A stretch of DNA of 12,198 bases from Rubritepida sp. Lineage in GTDB: Bacteria > Pseudomonadota > Alphaproteobacteria > Acetobacterales > Acetobacteraceae. The translations under genes and the position numbers were made by a program. The notes below the pieces were generated by a model. It saw only the letters and a list, made by a program, of their open reading frames with translations. It was not told where the DNA came from and did not search any database. This document shows, piece by piece, positions 1 through 7,921 of this stretch. Location of the stretch: positions 1-12,198 of the forward strand of contig JALHNW010000024.1 in the NCBI GenBank assembly GCA_022843345.1, given 5' to 3'. Within the stretch, counting starts at the first letter, position 1; every line of letters starts with the position of its first letter.

Positions 1-180
1 GTGGGCAACGACACGGGGCCGATGCACCTGGCCGCCGCGCTGGGCGTGCCGACGCTGGCGGTCTTCGGGCCGGATAGCGACCCGGCGCTCTGCGCGCCGC
101 GCGGGTTGCACGCGGCCTTCCTGCGCGGCGCGCCCATCGGCGCCGTCACCGCGCAGCAGGCGCGCGCCGCCTTGCCTTGA
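1..180 (+). CDS. Glycosyltransferase family 9 (heptosyltransferase-like), C-terminal fragment
   Basis: This is the last 59 codons of a gene that begins before the window, read in frame 1 and ending in TGA at 178-180. The fragment opens with GNDTGPMHLAAALGVPTLAVFGP. That matches the conserved C-terminal nucleotide-sugar binding motif of GT9 enzymes (ADP-heptose:LPS heptosyltransferases such as WaaC/WaaF and their relatives), where the NDTGxxHxA segment contacts the donor sugar nucleotide. The tail is Ala-rich and ends ALP. GT9 enzymes usually add sugars to lipopolysaccharide core at the cytoplasmic face of the inner membrane. The family is clear from the motif, but the exact acceptor cannot be told from 59 residues. 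The stop lies 57 nt before thrS, so co-transcription with thrS is possible. Confidence 0.85.
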   Translation: MGNDTGPMHLAAALGVPTLAVFGPDSDPALCAPRGLHAAFLRGAPIGAVTAQQARAALP

Positions 181-237
181 CGCTGCGGGCGGGCTTGCCC
201 ATGGTCCGCCGCCCCTTTCCTGCACAGGTTCCCAGCA

Positions 238-2178
238 ATGCCCGCGATCACCCTGCCCGACGGTTCCATCCGCCATTTCGACGGCGCGGTGACGGGCACC
301 GAGGTCGCCGCCAGCATCGGCCCCGGCCTGGCCAAGGCCGCGCTGGCGATGGTGCTGGATGGCCGGCAGGTGGACCTGTCGGCGCGCATCGAGCGCGACG
401 CGGCGCTGCGCTTCATCACCCGCAAGGATCCCGAGGCGCTGGAGCTGATCCGCCACGACACGGCGCACGTGCTGGCGGAGGCCGTGCAGGCGCTGTTCCC
501 CGGCACGCAGGTGACCATCGGCCCGAACATCGAGAACGGCTTCTACTACGACTTCCACCGCGAGCAGCCTTTCACCCCCGAGGACTTCGCCGCCATCGAG
601 GCGAAGATGCGCGAGATCATCGCGCGCAACGCGAGCTTCGAGCGCCGCGTGGTGAGCCGCGAGGAGGCCATCGCGCTGTTCGAGGCGAAGGGCGAGCGCT
701 TCAAGGTGGAGTTGATCCGCGACCTTCCGGACGACGTGGAGATCAGCCTGTATTCCCAGGGCGACTGGGTGGACCTGTGCCGCGGCCCGCACATGCCGGG
801 CACCGGCGCGGTGGGCGACGCCTTCAAGCTGATGAAGGTCGCCGGCGCCTATTGGCGCGGCAAGGCCGGCAACCCGATGCTGAGCCGCATCTACGGCACC
901 GCCTGGCGCGACCGCAAGGAGCTGGACGCCCACCTGACCCAGATCGAGGAGGCGGAGAAGCGCGACCACCGCCGCATCGGCAAGGAGATGGGCCTGTTCC
1001 ACATGGAGGAGGCGGCCACCGGCTCCGTCTTCTGGCACCCGCGCGGCTGGAAGCTGTACCAGGTGGTGCAGGACTACATGCGCCGCCGGCTGGACGCGAG
1101 CGGCTACCAGGAAGTCCGCACGCCGCAGGTGCTGGACCGCAAGCTGTGGGAAGCCAGCGGGCACTGGGAGAACTACCGCAAGAACATGTTCATGGCGACG
1201 GTGGAGGACCAGGACGAGGCCCACCGCATGCTCGCGCTGAAGCCGATGAACTGCCCCTGCCACGTGCTGATCTTCAACCACGGCCTGCGCTCCTACCGCG
1301 AGCTGCCGCTGCGGATGGCGGAGTTCGGCGCCTGCCACCGCTACGAGCCGTCCGGCGCGCTGCACGGCATCATGCGCGTGCGCGCCTTCACGCAGGATGA
1401 CGCGCACATCTTCTGCGAGGAGCACCAGATCGCCGGGGAGACGGTGAAGTTCGTGGCGCTGCTGGGCAGCATCTACCGCGACTTCGGCTTCGAGAGCTTC
1501 CGCGTGAAGTTCTCCGACCGCCCCGAGGAGCGCGCGGGCGACGACGCCACCTGGGATCGCGCGGAGGGCGCGCTGAAGGAGGCCTGCCGCATCGCCGGCG
1601 TGGAGTACGAGCTGAACCCGGGCGAGGGCGCCTTCTACGGCCCCAAGCTGGAATTCGTGCTGCGCGACGCCATCGGGCGCGACTGGCAATGCGGCACGCT
1701 GCAGGTGGATTTCGTGCTGCCCGAGCGGCTGGACGCCGAATACGTGGCCGAGGCCGGCGACCGCCGCCGCCCGGTGATGCTGCACCGCGCGATCCTGGGC
1801 AGCTTCGAGCGCTTCCTGGGCATCCTGGTCGAGCAGCATGCGGGCCGCTTCCCGCTGTGGCTGGCCCCCGTGCAGGTGGCGGTGGCGACCATCGTGGACG
1901 ACGCGATCCCCTTCGCGGAACAGGCGACGGCGGCCCTGCGCGCGGCGGGCCTGCGGGTGGACACCGATTTCCGCAACGAGAAGATCAACGCCAAGGTGCC
2001 CTTCCACATCGAGCAGCGCACGCCGGTGCTCGCCGTGATCGGCCGGCGCGAGGCGGAGGAGGGCAAGCTGGTGCTGCGCCGCCTGCCGGGGCGCGAGCAG
2101 GAGGCGCTGCCGCTGGCCGAGGCGGTGGCGAAGCTGGCCGCCGAGGCGGCGCCGCCCGACGCGATGGTTGCGCCGTGA
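238..2178 (+). CDS. thrS: Threonine--tRNA ligase
   Basis: A class II aminoacyl-tRNA synthetase of 646 residues, close to E. coli ThrRS (642). It charges tRNA-Thr with threonine in the cytoplasm. Visible parts: an N-terminal TGS domain (about 1-63, opening [10 protein letters not shown]); an editing domain with the HxxxH motif at H73/H77 that clears mischarged Ser-tRNA; the catalytic core from about 245; and a C-terminal anticodon-binding domain from about 540 (LWLAPVQV onward). The three zinc ligands are C339 (in MNCPCH), H390 (DDAHIF) and H516 (MLHRAI), each offset by 5 from E. coli C334/H385/H511. The start at 238 fits the usual family N-terminus. Its Shine-Dalgarno is weak (ACAGG at 224-228). 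A short Ala/Pro-rich tail follows the anticodon domain. No operator-like thrS leader is visible in the 57-nt gap upstream. Confidence 0.98.
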   Translation: MPAITLPDGSIRHFDGAVTGTEVAASIGPGLAKAALAMVLDGRQVDLSARIERDAALRFITRKDPEALELIRHDTAHVLAEAVQALFPGTQVTIGPNIENGFYYDFHREQPFTPEDFAAIEAKMREIIARNASFERRVVSREEAIALFEAKGERFKVELIRDLPDDVEISLYSQGDWVDLCRGPHMPGTGAVGDAFKLMKVAGAYWRGKAGNPMLSRIYGTAWRDRKELDAHLTQIEEAEKRDHRRIGKEMGLFHMEEAATGSVFWHPRGWKLYQVVQDYMRRRLDASGYQEVRTPQVLDRKLWEASGHWENYRKNMFMATVEDQDEAHRMLALKPMNCPCHVLIFNHGLRSYRELPLRMAEFGACHRYEPSGALHGIMRVRAFTQDDAHIFCEEHQIAGETVKFVALLGSIYRDFGFESFRVKFSDRPEERAGDDATWDRAEGALKEACRIAGVEYELNPGEGAFYGPKLEFVLRDAIGRDWQCGTLQVDFVLPERLDAEYVAEAGDRRRPVMLHRAILGSFERFLGILVEQHAGRFPLWLAPVQVAVATIVDDAIPFAEQATAALRAAGLRVDTDFRNEKINAKVPFHIEQRTPVLAVIGRREAEEGKLVLRRLPGREQEALPLAEAVAKLAAEAAPPDAMVAP

Positions 2179-2196
2179 GGCGCGGCGCACCATAAA
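2168..2196 (+). promoter_or_regulatory. Candidate infC promoter
   Basis: TTGCGC at 2168-2173 and CATAAA at 2191-2196 are separated by 17 nt and overlap the end of thrS. The -10 matches 4 of 6 consensus positions and the -35 matches 3 of 6. CATAAA is conspicuous in this GC-rich stretch. It would give a leader of about 30 nt before the infC start. This rests on pattern only; co-transcription from thrS is the alternative. Confidence 0.3.
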
Positions 2197-2221
2197 GCGC
2201 AGGTAACACAGTCACCACGAC

Positions 2222-2226
2222 AGGAG
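2222..2226 (+). promoter_or_regulatory. Shine-Dalgarno that selects the AUA start of infC
   Basis: AGGAG sits 7 nt before ATA at 2234-2236, an ideal spacing. The first in-frame ATG at 2249 is 22 nt from this site and is preceded by pyrimidine-rich sequence with no Shine-Dalgarno of its own. The ribosome-binding site therefore favours the AUA codon as the start. Confidence 0.75.
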
Positions 2227-2233
2227 CCTTCCC

Positions 2234-2773
2234 ATAGCCCGTCCTCCCATGCCGCCCGCCCCGCCCACCCGTGACGGCCCCCGCGTGAACGAAGAGATCC
2301 GTGTCCCCCAGGTCCGCCTGATCGACGAGAATGGCGAGATGCTGGGCGTGCTGAGCATCCGCGACGCGCTTTACAAGGCCTATCAGGCGGGGATGGACCT
2401 GCTCGAGATCAGCCCGAACGCCGTGCCGCCGGTGTGCAAGATCACCGACTACGGCAAGTTCAAGTACGAGCAGCAGAAGAAAGCCAACGAGGCCCGCAAG
2501 AAGCAGAAGATCGTCGAGATCAAGGAAGTCAAGGTTCGCCCGAACATCGACGACCATGACTACGACGTGAAGATGCGCATGGCGCGCAACTTCATCGGCG
2601 AGGGCGACAAGGTGAAGGTCACGCTCCGCTTCCGCGGGCGCGAGATGGCGCACCAGGATTTGGGCGTGAAGCTGCTGGAGCGGATCAGGACCGACCTGGG
2701 CGAGATCGTGAAGGTCGAATCCATGCCGCGGCTCGAGAACCGGCAGATGATCATGGTGCTGGCTCCCAAGTAA
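2234..2773 (+). CDS. infC: Translation initiation factor IF-3, probable AUA start
   Basis: IF3 binds the 30S subunit, prevents premature 50S joining and monitors the start codon-initiator tRNA pairing. The 179-residue reading has an IF3-N domain (from about residue 20, [14 protein letters not shown], through [17 protein letters not shown]), a Lys-rich linker helix ([13 protein letters not shown]), and an IF3-C domain with [12 protein letters not shown] and the family C-terminus MIMVLAPK. I place the start at ATA 2234 rather than ATG 2249. AGGAG lies 7 nt upstream of the ATA, while the ATG has no Shine-Dalgarno. The resulting N-terminus, M-A-R-P-P, is a plausible IF3 opening. Non-AUG starts on infC are an established autoregulation device (AUU in E. 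coli), because IF3 discriminates against them. The ATG start would shorten the protein by 5 residues. Unlike in enterobacteria, rpmI and rplT do not follow. The stop codon is inside the terminator stem. Confidence 0.95.
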   Translation: MARPPMPPAPPTRDGPRVNEEIRVPQVRLIDENGEMLGVLSIRDALYKAYQAGMDLLEISPNAVPPVCKITDYGKFKYEQQKKANEARKKQKIVEIKEVKVRPNIDDHDYDVKMRMARNFIGEGDKVKVTLRFRGREMAHQDLGVKLLERIRTDLGEIVKVESMPRLENRQMIMVLAPK

Positions 2774-2820
2774 CCCAGGGAGCCTTGCAGGCTCCCTGGG
2801 TTACTTGGGAGCCGCTTTTT
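2761..2820 (+). terminator. infC intrinsic terminator, perfect 24-bp stem
   Basis: The left arm at 2761-2784 and the right arm at 2790-2813 are exact reverse complements over all 24 positions, with a 5-nt loop (TTGCA, 2785-2789). A T5 run follows at 2816-2820. The left arm includes the last codons of infC (ending PK) and its TAA stop. A T tract follows only on the plus strand, so termination should be one-directional. The stem is about twice the length of ordinary intrinsic terminator stems. Confidence 0.93.
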
Positions 2821-2843
2821 CGTGCCCTCACCGCCCTCGCCTG

Positions 2844-2926
2844 CGGCGACGGCTACGCCGGGCGGCCGCATCCGCGGCCTTGGCTCCGGCCCCGCTGAAG
2901 GGGGCCGCCGCGCGCGGTGCGCGCGG
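2844..2926. repeat. Cluster of four GC-rich hairpins in the infC-ffh gap
   Basis: Four inverted repeats follow one another: 2844-2848/2856-2860 (5 bp, 7-nt loop), 2864-2869/2874-2879 (6 bp, loop ATCC), 2888-2893/2901-2906 (6 bp) and 2908-2915/2919-2926 (8 bp, loop GGT). All are perfect. They lie in the 300-nt stretch between the infC terminator and ffh, where no convincing gene is present. They could be a REP-like intergenic element, a structured RNA or simply GC-rich noise. They do not show the conserved GGAA-type loop region of SRP RNA. Confidence 0.4.
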
Positions 2927-2971
2927 ATACTCGATGGGCGTCCGTGTTCTGCGCTGGTGTGTTGGCTGGGC

Positions 2972-3000
2972 TTGACCGGCGGCGCGTCCGCCGCTACACG
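2972..3000 (+). promoter_or_regulatory. Candidate promoter for the ffh-rplS cluster
   Basis: TTGACC (2972-2977) and TACACG (2995-3000) are separated by 17 nt. The -35 matches 5 of 6 consensus positions and the -10 matches 3 of 6. It lies after the infC terminator and would leave a leader of about 80 nt before the ffh GTG. It is the best match I saw in this gap, but I could not score it statistically. Confidence 0.4.
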
Positions 3001-3087
3001 CCCCCTGTTCATCCGGTCCCCTCGGGGGTCGCCGCCGCTTCGCGAAGGCTCGCGCAGCGGCGCAATGTCGTTTGGAAAGGGCTCTTC

Positions 3088-4458
3088 GTGTTCGAGGCTT
3101 TGGGCAACCGTCTCCAGGGAGTGTTCGACCGCCTGCGCGGCCGCGGCGCCCTGTCCGAGGCCGACGTGTCCGATGCCCTGCGCGAGGTCCGCGTGGCGCT
3201 GCTGGAGGCCGATGTCGCCCTTCCGGTGGTGAAGGACATCACCGCCAGGGTGCGCGAGCGCGCGGTGGGGCAGGAGGTGATCCGCTCCATCCAGCCCGGC
3301 CAGCAGGTGGTGAAGATCGTCCACGACGCGCTGGTGGAGGCGCTGGGCGGCGCGGATGGCGCCAAGGGCCTGGACCTCGCCGCGCCGGCGCCGCTGCCGA
3401 TCCTCATGGTCGGTCTCCAGGGCTCGGGCAAGACGACCACCTCGGGCAAGATCGCGCTGCGGCTTCGCACGCGCGAGCGCAAGAAGGTGCTGCTCGCCTC
3501 GCTGGACGTGCACCGCCCGGCGGCGCAGCTCCAGCTCCAGCAGCTGGCCCAGCGTGCCGAGGTGGCGTGCCTGGAGATCGTGCCGGGCCAGACCCCGTTG
3601 CAGATCGCCGAGCGCGCCATGGCCCGCGCGCGGGGCGAGCTGTTCGACGTGGTGATCCTCGACACCGCCGGCCGGCTCTCGATCGACGAGGCGCTGATGG
3701 CCGAGGTCGCGGCCGTGAAGGCCGCGGTGCGCCCCCACGAGACGCTGCTGGTCGTGGACGCCATGACCGGCCAGGACGCGGTGCAGACCGCGCGCGCCTT
3801 CAACGAGCAGGTGGGCGTCACCGGCATCGTGATGACGCGGGTGGATGGCGACGCCCGCGGCGGCGCCGCGCTGTCCATGCGCGCGGTGACGGGTGCGCCG
3901 ATCAAGCTGCTGGGCGCCGGCGAGAAGCTGGACGCGCTGGAGGAGTTCCACCCCGACCGCATCGCCGGCCGCATCCTGGGCATGGGCGACATCGTCTCCC
4001 TGGTCGAGCGCGCGGCCGAGACCATCGACCAGGCGGAGGCGGAGAAGCTCGCCGCGCGGATGCAGAAGGGCCAGTTCTCGCTGGAGGACTACGCGCAGCA
4101 GCTCAAGCAGATCGGCAAGATGGGCGGCATGGGCGGGCTGATGGGGATGCTGCCCGGCGTGTCCAAGATCAAGGCGCAGCTGGCCGACGCCAACCTGGAC
4201 ACGACGATCCTGAAGAAGCAGGCCGCGATCATCGGCAGCATGACGCCCAAGGAGCGGCGCGCGCCGGAGATCATCAAGGCCAGCCGCAAGAAGCGCATCG
4301 CCGCCGGTTCCGGCAGCAGCGTGCAGGAGGTGAACCGCCTCCTCAAGCAGTTCGAGGACATGCGCGACATGATGAAGCGCATGAACAAGATGGGCCAGAA
4401 AGGGATGATGCGCGGCGGCCTCGCCTCGCTCCTGCCTGGCATGAAGCGACCGTTCTAG
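3088..4458 (+). CDS. ffh: Signal recognition particle protein Ffh (SRP54)
   Basis: Ffh binds SRP RNA and the signal sequences of nascent inner-membrane and secreted proteins, then docks with FtsY at the membrane through paired GTPase domains. In the 456-residue product the N domain spans about 1-90. The G domain has the P-loop GLQGSGKT (109-116), DVHRPAA (140-146; usual form DTYRPAA), DTAGR (192-196) and TRVD (250-253) followed by GDARGGAALS. The Met-rich M domain runs from about 325, with MGGMGGLMGMLPG and the RNA-binding helices around ASRKKRIAAGSG. The GTG at 3088 is the likely start: GGAAAGG at 3074-3080 lies 7 nt upstream, and the protein then opens FEALGNRLQGVF like other Ffh proteins. 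An in-frame start at 2917 would add 57 unrelated residues. It is the first gene of the cluster; rpsP follows after 15 nt. Confidence 0.97.
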   Translation: MFEALGNRLQGVFDRLRGRGALSEADVSDALREVRVALLEADVALPVVKDITARVRERAVGQEVIRSIQPGQQVVKIVHDALVEALGGADGAKGLDLAAPAPLPILMVGLQGSGKTTTSGKIALRLRTRERKKVLLASLDVHRPAAQLQLQQLAQRAEVACLEIVPGQTPLQIAERAMARARGELFDVVILDTAGRLSIDEALMAEVAAVKAAVRPHETLLVVDAMTGQDAVQTARAFNEQVGVTGIVMTRVDGDARGGAALSMRAVTGAPIKLLGAGEKLDALEEFHPDRIAGRILGMGDIVSLVERAAETIDQAEAEKLAARMQKGQFSLEDYAQQLKQIGKMGGMGGLMGMLPGVSKIKAQLADANLDTTILKKQAAIIGSMTPKERRAPEIIKASRKKRIAAGSGSSVQEVNRLLKQFEDMRDMMKRMNKMGQKGMMRGGLASLLPGMKRPF

Positions 4459-4473
4459 AAGGAGTGTGACCAC

Positions 4474-4803
4474 ATGGGTCTGAAGATTCGCCTCGCCCGC
4501 GCCGGCGCCAAGAAGCGCCCCTACTACCACATCGTGGTGGCCGACAGCCGCTCGCCGCGCGACGGCCGCTTCATCGAGAAGCTGGGCTCCTACAACCCGA
4601 TGCTGCCGGCCGAGCACGCCGACCGCATCCGCCTGCAGGACGAGAAGATCAAGGAGTGGCTGGGCAAGGGCGCGCTGGCGACCGACCGCGTGGCCAAGTT
4701 CCTCGGCAAGGCCGGCATCATCCCCATGCCCGTCTTCCCGGAGCAGCCGATCCAGTCCAAGCCGAAGAAGAAGGCGCAGGAACGCGCCGCGGCCGCCGGC
4801 TGA
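4474..4803 (+). CDS. rpsP: 30S ribosomal protein S16
   Basis: S16 is a small-subunit protein that binds 16S rRNA early in 30S assembly. The N-terminus [20 protein letters not shown] is the family signature, followed by [22 protein letters not shown] and the WLGKGA segment. At 109 residues it is longer than E. coli S16 (82); the extra length is a basic then Ala-rich tail ([15 protein letters not shown]), as is common in alphaproteobacteria. AAGGAG at 4459-4464 starts directly after the ffh stop and is 9 nt from the ATG. The position between ffh and rimM is the conserved proteobacterial order. Confidence 0.98.
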   Translation: MGLKIRLARAGAKKRPYYHIVVADSRSPRDGRFIEKLGSYNPMLPAEHADRIRLQDEKIKEWLGKGALATDRVAKFLGKAGIIPMPVFPEQPIQSKPKKKAQERAAAAG

Positions 4804-4810
4804 ACCAGCC

Positions 4811-5305
4811 ATGGCGCCGGCGATGATCCTGCTGGGCGAGATCGGGCGGCCGCACGGCGTGCGGGGCCTGGTGCGCGTGCGCAGCTTCACCGCCGACCCC
4901 GCGGCGCTCGGCGCCTATGGGCCGCTGTTCAACGAGGACGGCACGCGCCGCTTCGCGCTGACCTTGCTGGCCGCGGACCTGGCGCAGATCGAGGGCGTGG
5001 CCGACCGCGACGCCGCCGCGAAGCTGACCGGCACGAAGCTGTGCGTGCCGCGCGAGGCGCTGCCGGAGCCCGAGGGGGAGGACGAGTTCTACCTCGCCGA
5101 CCTGGAGGGGCTGGAGGCGCGGGCGGAGGATGGCAGCATCCTCGGCCGGGTGCGCGCGGTGGAGGACCACGGCGCCGGCGCCTTCCTGGTGCTGGATGAC
5201 GAGCGGCTGATCCCCTTCACCAAGGCCGCCGTGCCGGTGGTGGATGTGGCGGCCGGCCATGTGGTCGTCATCCCGCCCGTCGAGACGGAGGTGCGCCCGG
5301 AATGA
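4811..5305 (+). CDS. rimM: Ribosome maturation factor RimM
   Basis: RimM binds free 30S subunits and S19 and helps mature the 16S rRNA head. The 164-residue protein has the N-terminal barrel signature [20 protein letters not shown] and a C-terminal PRC-barrel region beginning [14 protein letters not shown] (from about residue 93), which includes [13 protein letters not shown]. There are two close ATGs, at 4811 and 4823 (the latter giving MILLGEIG). Neither has a clear Shine-Dalgarno, so translation probably depends on coupling with rpsP, whose stop is 7 nt upstream. I keep the first. The 3' end overlaps trmD by 4 nt. Confidence 0.95.
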   Translation: MAPAMILLGEIGRPHGVRGLVRVRSFTADPAALGAYGPLFNEDGTRRFALTLLAADLAQIEGVADRDAAAKLTGTKLCVPREALPEPEGEDEFYLADLEGLEARAEDGSILGRVRAVEDHGAGAFLVLDDERLIPFTKAAVPVVDVAAGHVVVIPPVETEVRPE

Positions 5306-6015
5306 CCTGGCGCGCCACCTGCCTGACGCTGTTCCCGGCGATGTTCCCCGGCCCGCTGGGGGAATCGTTGGCCGGTCGCGCGCTGCGCGACGGCGCCTGG
5401 AGCCTGGAGGCGCGGGACATCCGCGCCCACGGCATCGGGCGGCACCGCAACGTGGACGACACGCCCTTCGGCGGCGGCGCCGGCATGGTGATGCGCCCCG
5501 ACGTGGTGGACGCGGCGATCGCCGACGCCATGCCCGAGGGGGACGCGCGGCCGCTCCTCTACCTCACGCCGCGCGGGCAGGTGCTGGACCAGGCGCTGGT
5601 GCGTGAATTGGCGGAAGGCCCCGGCGTGGTGCTGCTCTGCGGCCGCTACGAGGGGGTGGACCAGCGGGTGATCGAGCACCGCGCGATGCGCGAGGTCAGC
5701 CTCGGCGACTTCGTGCTGAGCGGGGGCGAGATGGCGGCGCTGGCCTTGCTGGACACCTGCGTGCGGCTGCTGCCGGGCGTGATGGGTGCCGCGGAATCGG
5801 CGGTGGAGGAAAGCCACTCCGCCGGGCTGCTGGAATACCCGCACTACACGCGCCCGGCCGAATGGCAGGGGCGCGCGGTGCCCCCGGTGCTGCTGTCCGG
5901 CCATCACGCCGAGGTGGCGCGCTGGCGGCGCGCGGAGATGGAGGCGGCGACGCAGGCGCGTCGGCCCGACCTCTGGACGAGACATCAGGTTGCCCGCGGC
6001 GGCGCGGCGGCCTAA
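5302..6015 (+). CDS. trmD: tRNA (guanine(37)-N1)-methyltransferase TrmD
   Basis: TrmD methylates N1 of G37 in tRNAs with G at position 36 (Leu, Pro and some Arg isoacceptors), using S-adenosylmethionine held in a trefoil knot, and so prevents +1 frameshifting. The 237-residue protein shows GGGAGMVM (57-64), the knot motifs [12 protein letters not shown] (112-123) and [11 protein letters not shown] (133-143), and PHYTRP. By one-residue-offset alignment from memory, E117 and R155 match E. coli E116 and R154. E170 occupies the place of the proposed general base D169. The ATG overlaps the rimM stop as ATGA. A 27-nt gap separates it from rplS. Confidence 0.98.
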   Translation: MTWRATCLTLFPAMFPGPLGESLAGRALRDGAWSLEARDIRAHGIGRHRNVDDTPFGGGAGMVMRPDVVDAAIADAMPEGDARPLLYLTPRGQVLDQALVRELAEGPGVVLLCGRYEGVDQRVIEHRAMREVSLGDFVLSGGEMAALALLDTCVRLLPGVMGAAESAVEESHSAGLLEYPHYTRPAEWQGRAVPPVLLSGHHAEVARWRRAEMEAATQARRPDLWTRHQVARGGAAA

Positions 6016-6042
6016 ACCAACACGCTTGAAAGGACTACCAAG

Positions 6043-6441
6043 ATGAACCTGTTGCAGCAGTTCGACGACGCGCAGAAGCAGCGCCTCCTCGCCGAGCGCC
6101 CCGTCCCCGAGTTCAGCGCGGGCGACACCGTGCGCGTCATGGTGAAGGTGGTGGAGGGCGAGCGCGTCCGCACCCAGGCCTATGAGGGCGTGGTGATCGC
6201 GCGCTCCAACCGCGGGCTGCACAGCAACTTCACGGTGCGCAAGCTGTCCTACGGCGAGGGCGTGGAGCGCGTCTTCCCGCTGCACTCGTCGGCGATCGCG
6301 GAGATCAGCGTGGTCCGCCGCGGCAAGGTGCGGCGCGCCAAGCTGTATTACCTGCGCGGGCGCACCGGCAAGTCGGCGCGCATCGCCGAGAAGCTGGGCA
6401 TGAAGGCCGCACCGGCGGCCGAGACGCAGCCCCAGGGCTGA
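6043..6441 (+). CDS. rplS: 50S ribosomal protein L19
   Basis: L19 sits at the interface of the 50S and 30S subunits. The 132-residue product matches the family through [51 protein letters not shown] and [15 protein letters not shown]. It has about 15 residues more than E. coli L19, in an Ala/Pro-rich C-terminal tail. AAAGGA lies about 8 nt before the ATG. It is the last gene of the ffh-rpsP-rimM-trmD-rplS cluster and is followed immediately by an intrinsic terminator. Confidence 0.98.
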   Translation: MNLLQQFDDAQKQRLLAERPVPEFSAGDTVRVMVKVVEGERVRTQAYEGVVIARSNRGLHSNFTVRKLSYGEGVERVFPLHSSAIAEISVVRRGKVRRAKLYYLRGRTGKSARIAEKLGMKAAPAAETQPQG

Positions 6442-6449
6442 ACGCTTCC

Positions 6450-6477
6450 GGGCGGGGCTTCGCGGCCCCGCCCTTTT
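6450..6477 (+). terminator. Intrinsic terminator after rplS, directly upstream of leuC
   Basis: A 9-bp GC stem (GGGCGGGGC at 6450-6458 paired with GCCCCGCCC at 6465-6473) has a 6-nt loop and is followed by TTTT at 6474-6477. It lies 8 nt after the rplS stop. Only 22 nt remain before the leuC ATG, so it may act as a partial terminator or attenuator between the ribosomal cluster and the leucine genes. Confidence 0.85.
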
Positions 6478-6499
6478 CGATTCCGGGGAGTGGATAGAA

Positions 6500-7921
6500 A
6501 TGGCCGAAACGCGGCCCCGCACGCTGTTCGACAAGATCTGGGACCACCACGTGGTGGAGACGCTGCCCGACGGCACCACGCTCCTCTACATAGACCGGCA
6601 CCTGGTGCACGAGGTCACGAGCCCGCAGGCCTTCGAGGGGCTTCGCGCGGCGGGCCGCCCGGTGCGCCGGCCGGATGCGACCATCGCGGTCGTGGACCAC
6701 AACATCGCCACCGATTCGACCCGCCTTTCCGGCATAACCGACCCCGAGAGCCGCGTGCAGGTCGAGACGCTGGAGCAGAACGTCGAGGCCTTCGGCGTGC
6801 CTTACATCCCGCTGCACGACGCGCGGCAGGGCATCGTCCACGTCATCGGGCCGGAGCAGGGGCTGTCCCTGCCCGGCATGACGATCGTCTGCGGAGACAG
6901 CCACACCTCCACCCATGGCGCGCTGGGCGCGCTGGCCTTCGGCATCGGCACCTCGGAGGTGGAGCACGTGCTGGCCACCCAGACGCTGCTGCAGAAGCCC
7001 GCGAGGAACATGCGCGTCACGGTGGACGGCGTGCTGCCCCCCGGCTGCACGGCGAAGGACATCGTGCTGGCCATCATCGGCCACATCGGCACCGCCGGCG
7101 GCACCGGCCACGTCATCGAGTTCGCCGGCGAGGCGATCCGCGCGCTCGATATGGCCGGGCGGATGACGGTGTGCAACATGTCCATCGAGGCGGGCGCGCG
7201 CGCCGGCATGGTGGCGCCCGACGAGACGACCTTCGCCTACGTCCGCGGCAAGCCGCACGCCCCCAAGGGCGAGGCGCTGGAGCGCGCCATCGCCTGGTGG
7301 CGCACGCTGCCGAGCGACGCGGGCGCCACCTTCGACAAGGAGGTGGTGCTGCGGGCGGAGGAGATCGTCCCCATGGTCTCCTGGGGCACCAGCCCGGAGG
7401 ACGTGCTGCCCGTCACCGCCACCGTGCCGGACCCGGCGGCGGCGGCGGACGAGACGCGGCGCGCGCAGCTCCAGCGGATGGTGGACTACATGGGGCTGGT
7501 GCCGGGCCAGAAGATCACCGACCTGCGGATCGACGTGGCCTTCATCGGCTCCTGCACCAATTCGCGCATCGAGGACATGCGGGCCGCCGCCGCCATCGCG
7601 AAGGGCCGCAAGGTGGCCGAGGGCGTGCGGGCGATGGTCGTGCCGGGCTCCGGCCTCGTGAAGCTCCAGGCCGAGGCGGAGGGACTCGACGCGGTGTTCC
7701 GCGAGGCGGGGTTCGAGTGGCGCGAGGCCGGCTGCTCCATGTGCCTGGGCATGAACCCGGACAAGCTGACGCCCGGCCAGCGCTGCGCCAGCACCAGCAA
7801 CCGCAACTTCGAGGGGCGCCAGGGCCCGGGCGGGCGCACCCACCTGGTCAGCCCCGCCATGGCGGCGGCCGCGGCCATCGCCGGGCATTTCGTGGACGTG
7901 CGGGAGTGGAGCGCGCAATGA
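6500..7921 (+). CDS. leuC: 3-isopropylmalate dehydratase large subunit
   Basis: With LeuD it forms isopropylmalate isomerase, which converts 2-isopropylmalate to 3-isopropylmalate through a [4Fe-4S] cluster in leucine biosynthesis. The 473-residue aconitase-superfamily protein shows GDSHTSTHG (132-140). The three cluster ligands are C352 (in GSCTNSR) and C412/C415 (GCSMCLG), each offset by 5 from E. coli C347/C407/C410. It also has the C-terminal active-site stretch with [17 protein letters not shown] at 6485-6490 lies 9 nt before the ATG. The stop overlaps the leuD start as ATGA. No promoter fits in the gap to the upstream terminator. Confidence 0.98.
   Translation: MAETRPRTLFDKIWDHHVVETLPDGTTLLYIDRHLVHEVTSPQAFEGLRAAGRPVRRPDATIAVVDHNIATDSTRLSGITDPESRVQVETLEQNVEAFGVPYIPLHDARQGIVHVIGPEQGLSLPGMTIVCGDSHTSTHGALGALAFGIGTSEVEHVLATQTLLQKPARNMRVTVDGVLPPGCTAKDIVLAIIGHIGTAGGTGHVIEFAGEAIRALDMAGRMTVCNMSIEAGARAGMVAPDETTFAYVRGKPHAPKGEALERAIAWWRTLPSDAGATFDKEVVLRAEEIVPMVSWGTSPEDVLPVTATVPDPAAAADETRRAQLQRMVDYMGLVPGQKITDLRIDVAFIGSCTNSRIEDMRAAAAIAKGRKVAEGVRAMVVPGSGLVKLQAEAEGLDAVFREAGFEWREAGCSMCLGMNPDKLTPGQRCASTSNRNFEGRQGPGGRTHLVSPAMAAAAAIAGHFVDVREWSAQ

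Noticed and set aside
177..1400. A 407-codon plus-strand frame overlapping thrS
   Set aside because: It is out of frame with thrS and gives an Arg/Gly/Pro-rich protein without motifs, while thrS has every catalytic and zinc residue.
2917..3087. N-terminal extension of Ffh from an upstream in-frame ATG
   Set aside because: The extra 57 residues are not Ffh-like and cover the hairpin and promoter region. GGAAAGG is placed correctly for GTG 3088, after which the protein matches the family from its first residues.
2774..3087. SRP RNA (4.5S/ffs) gene next to ffh
   Set aside because: The region folds into several hairpins, but the conserved GGAA-type tetraloop and asymmetric loop sequences of SRP RNA are not seen.
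3835..3860. Arg in place of Lys in the Ffh G4 motif (TRVD instead of TKxD)
   Set aside because: I recall the same Arg in other alphaproteobacterial Ffh proteins, so it is probably lineage-typical and not a defect.
2560..4890. A 776-codon open frame on the minus strand opposite infC, ffh and rpsP
   Set aside because: It is a codon-bias shadow: high GC at third positions removes antisense stops. The translation is low-complexity (Leu/His/Arg/Ala-rich), matches no family, and lies opposite well-recognised genes.
6442..6499. Leucine leader peptide or T-box before leuC
   Set aside because: The 58-nt gap has no short frame rich in Leu codons and no T-box motif; it holds only a simple terminator hairpin and the leuC ribosome-binding site.
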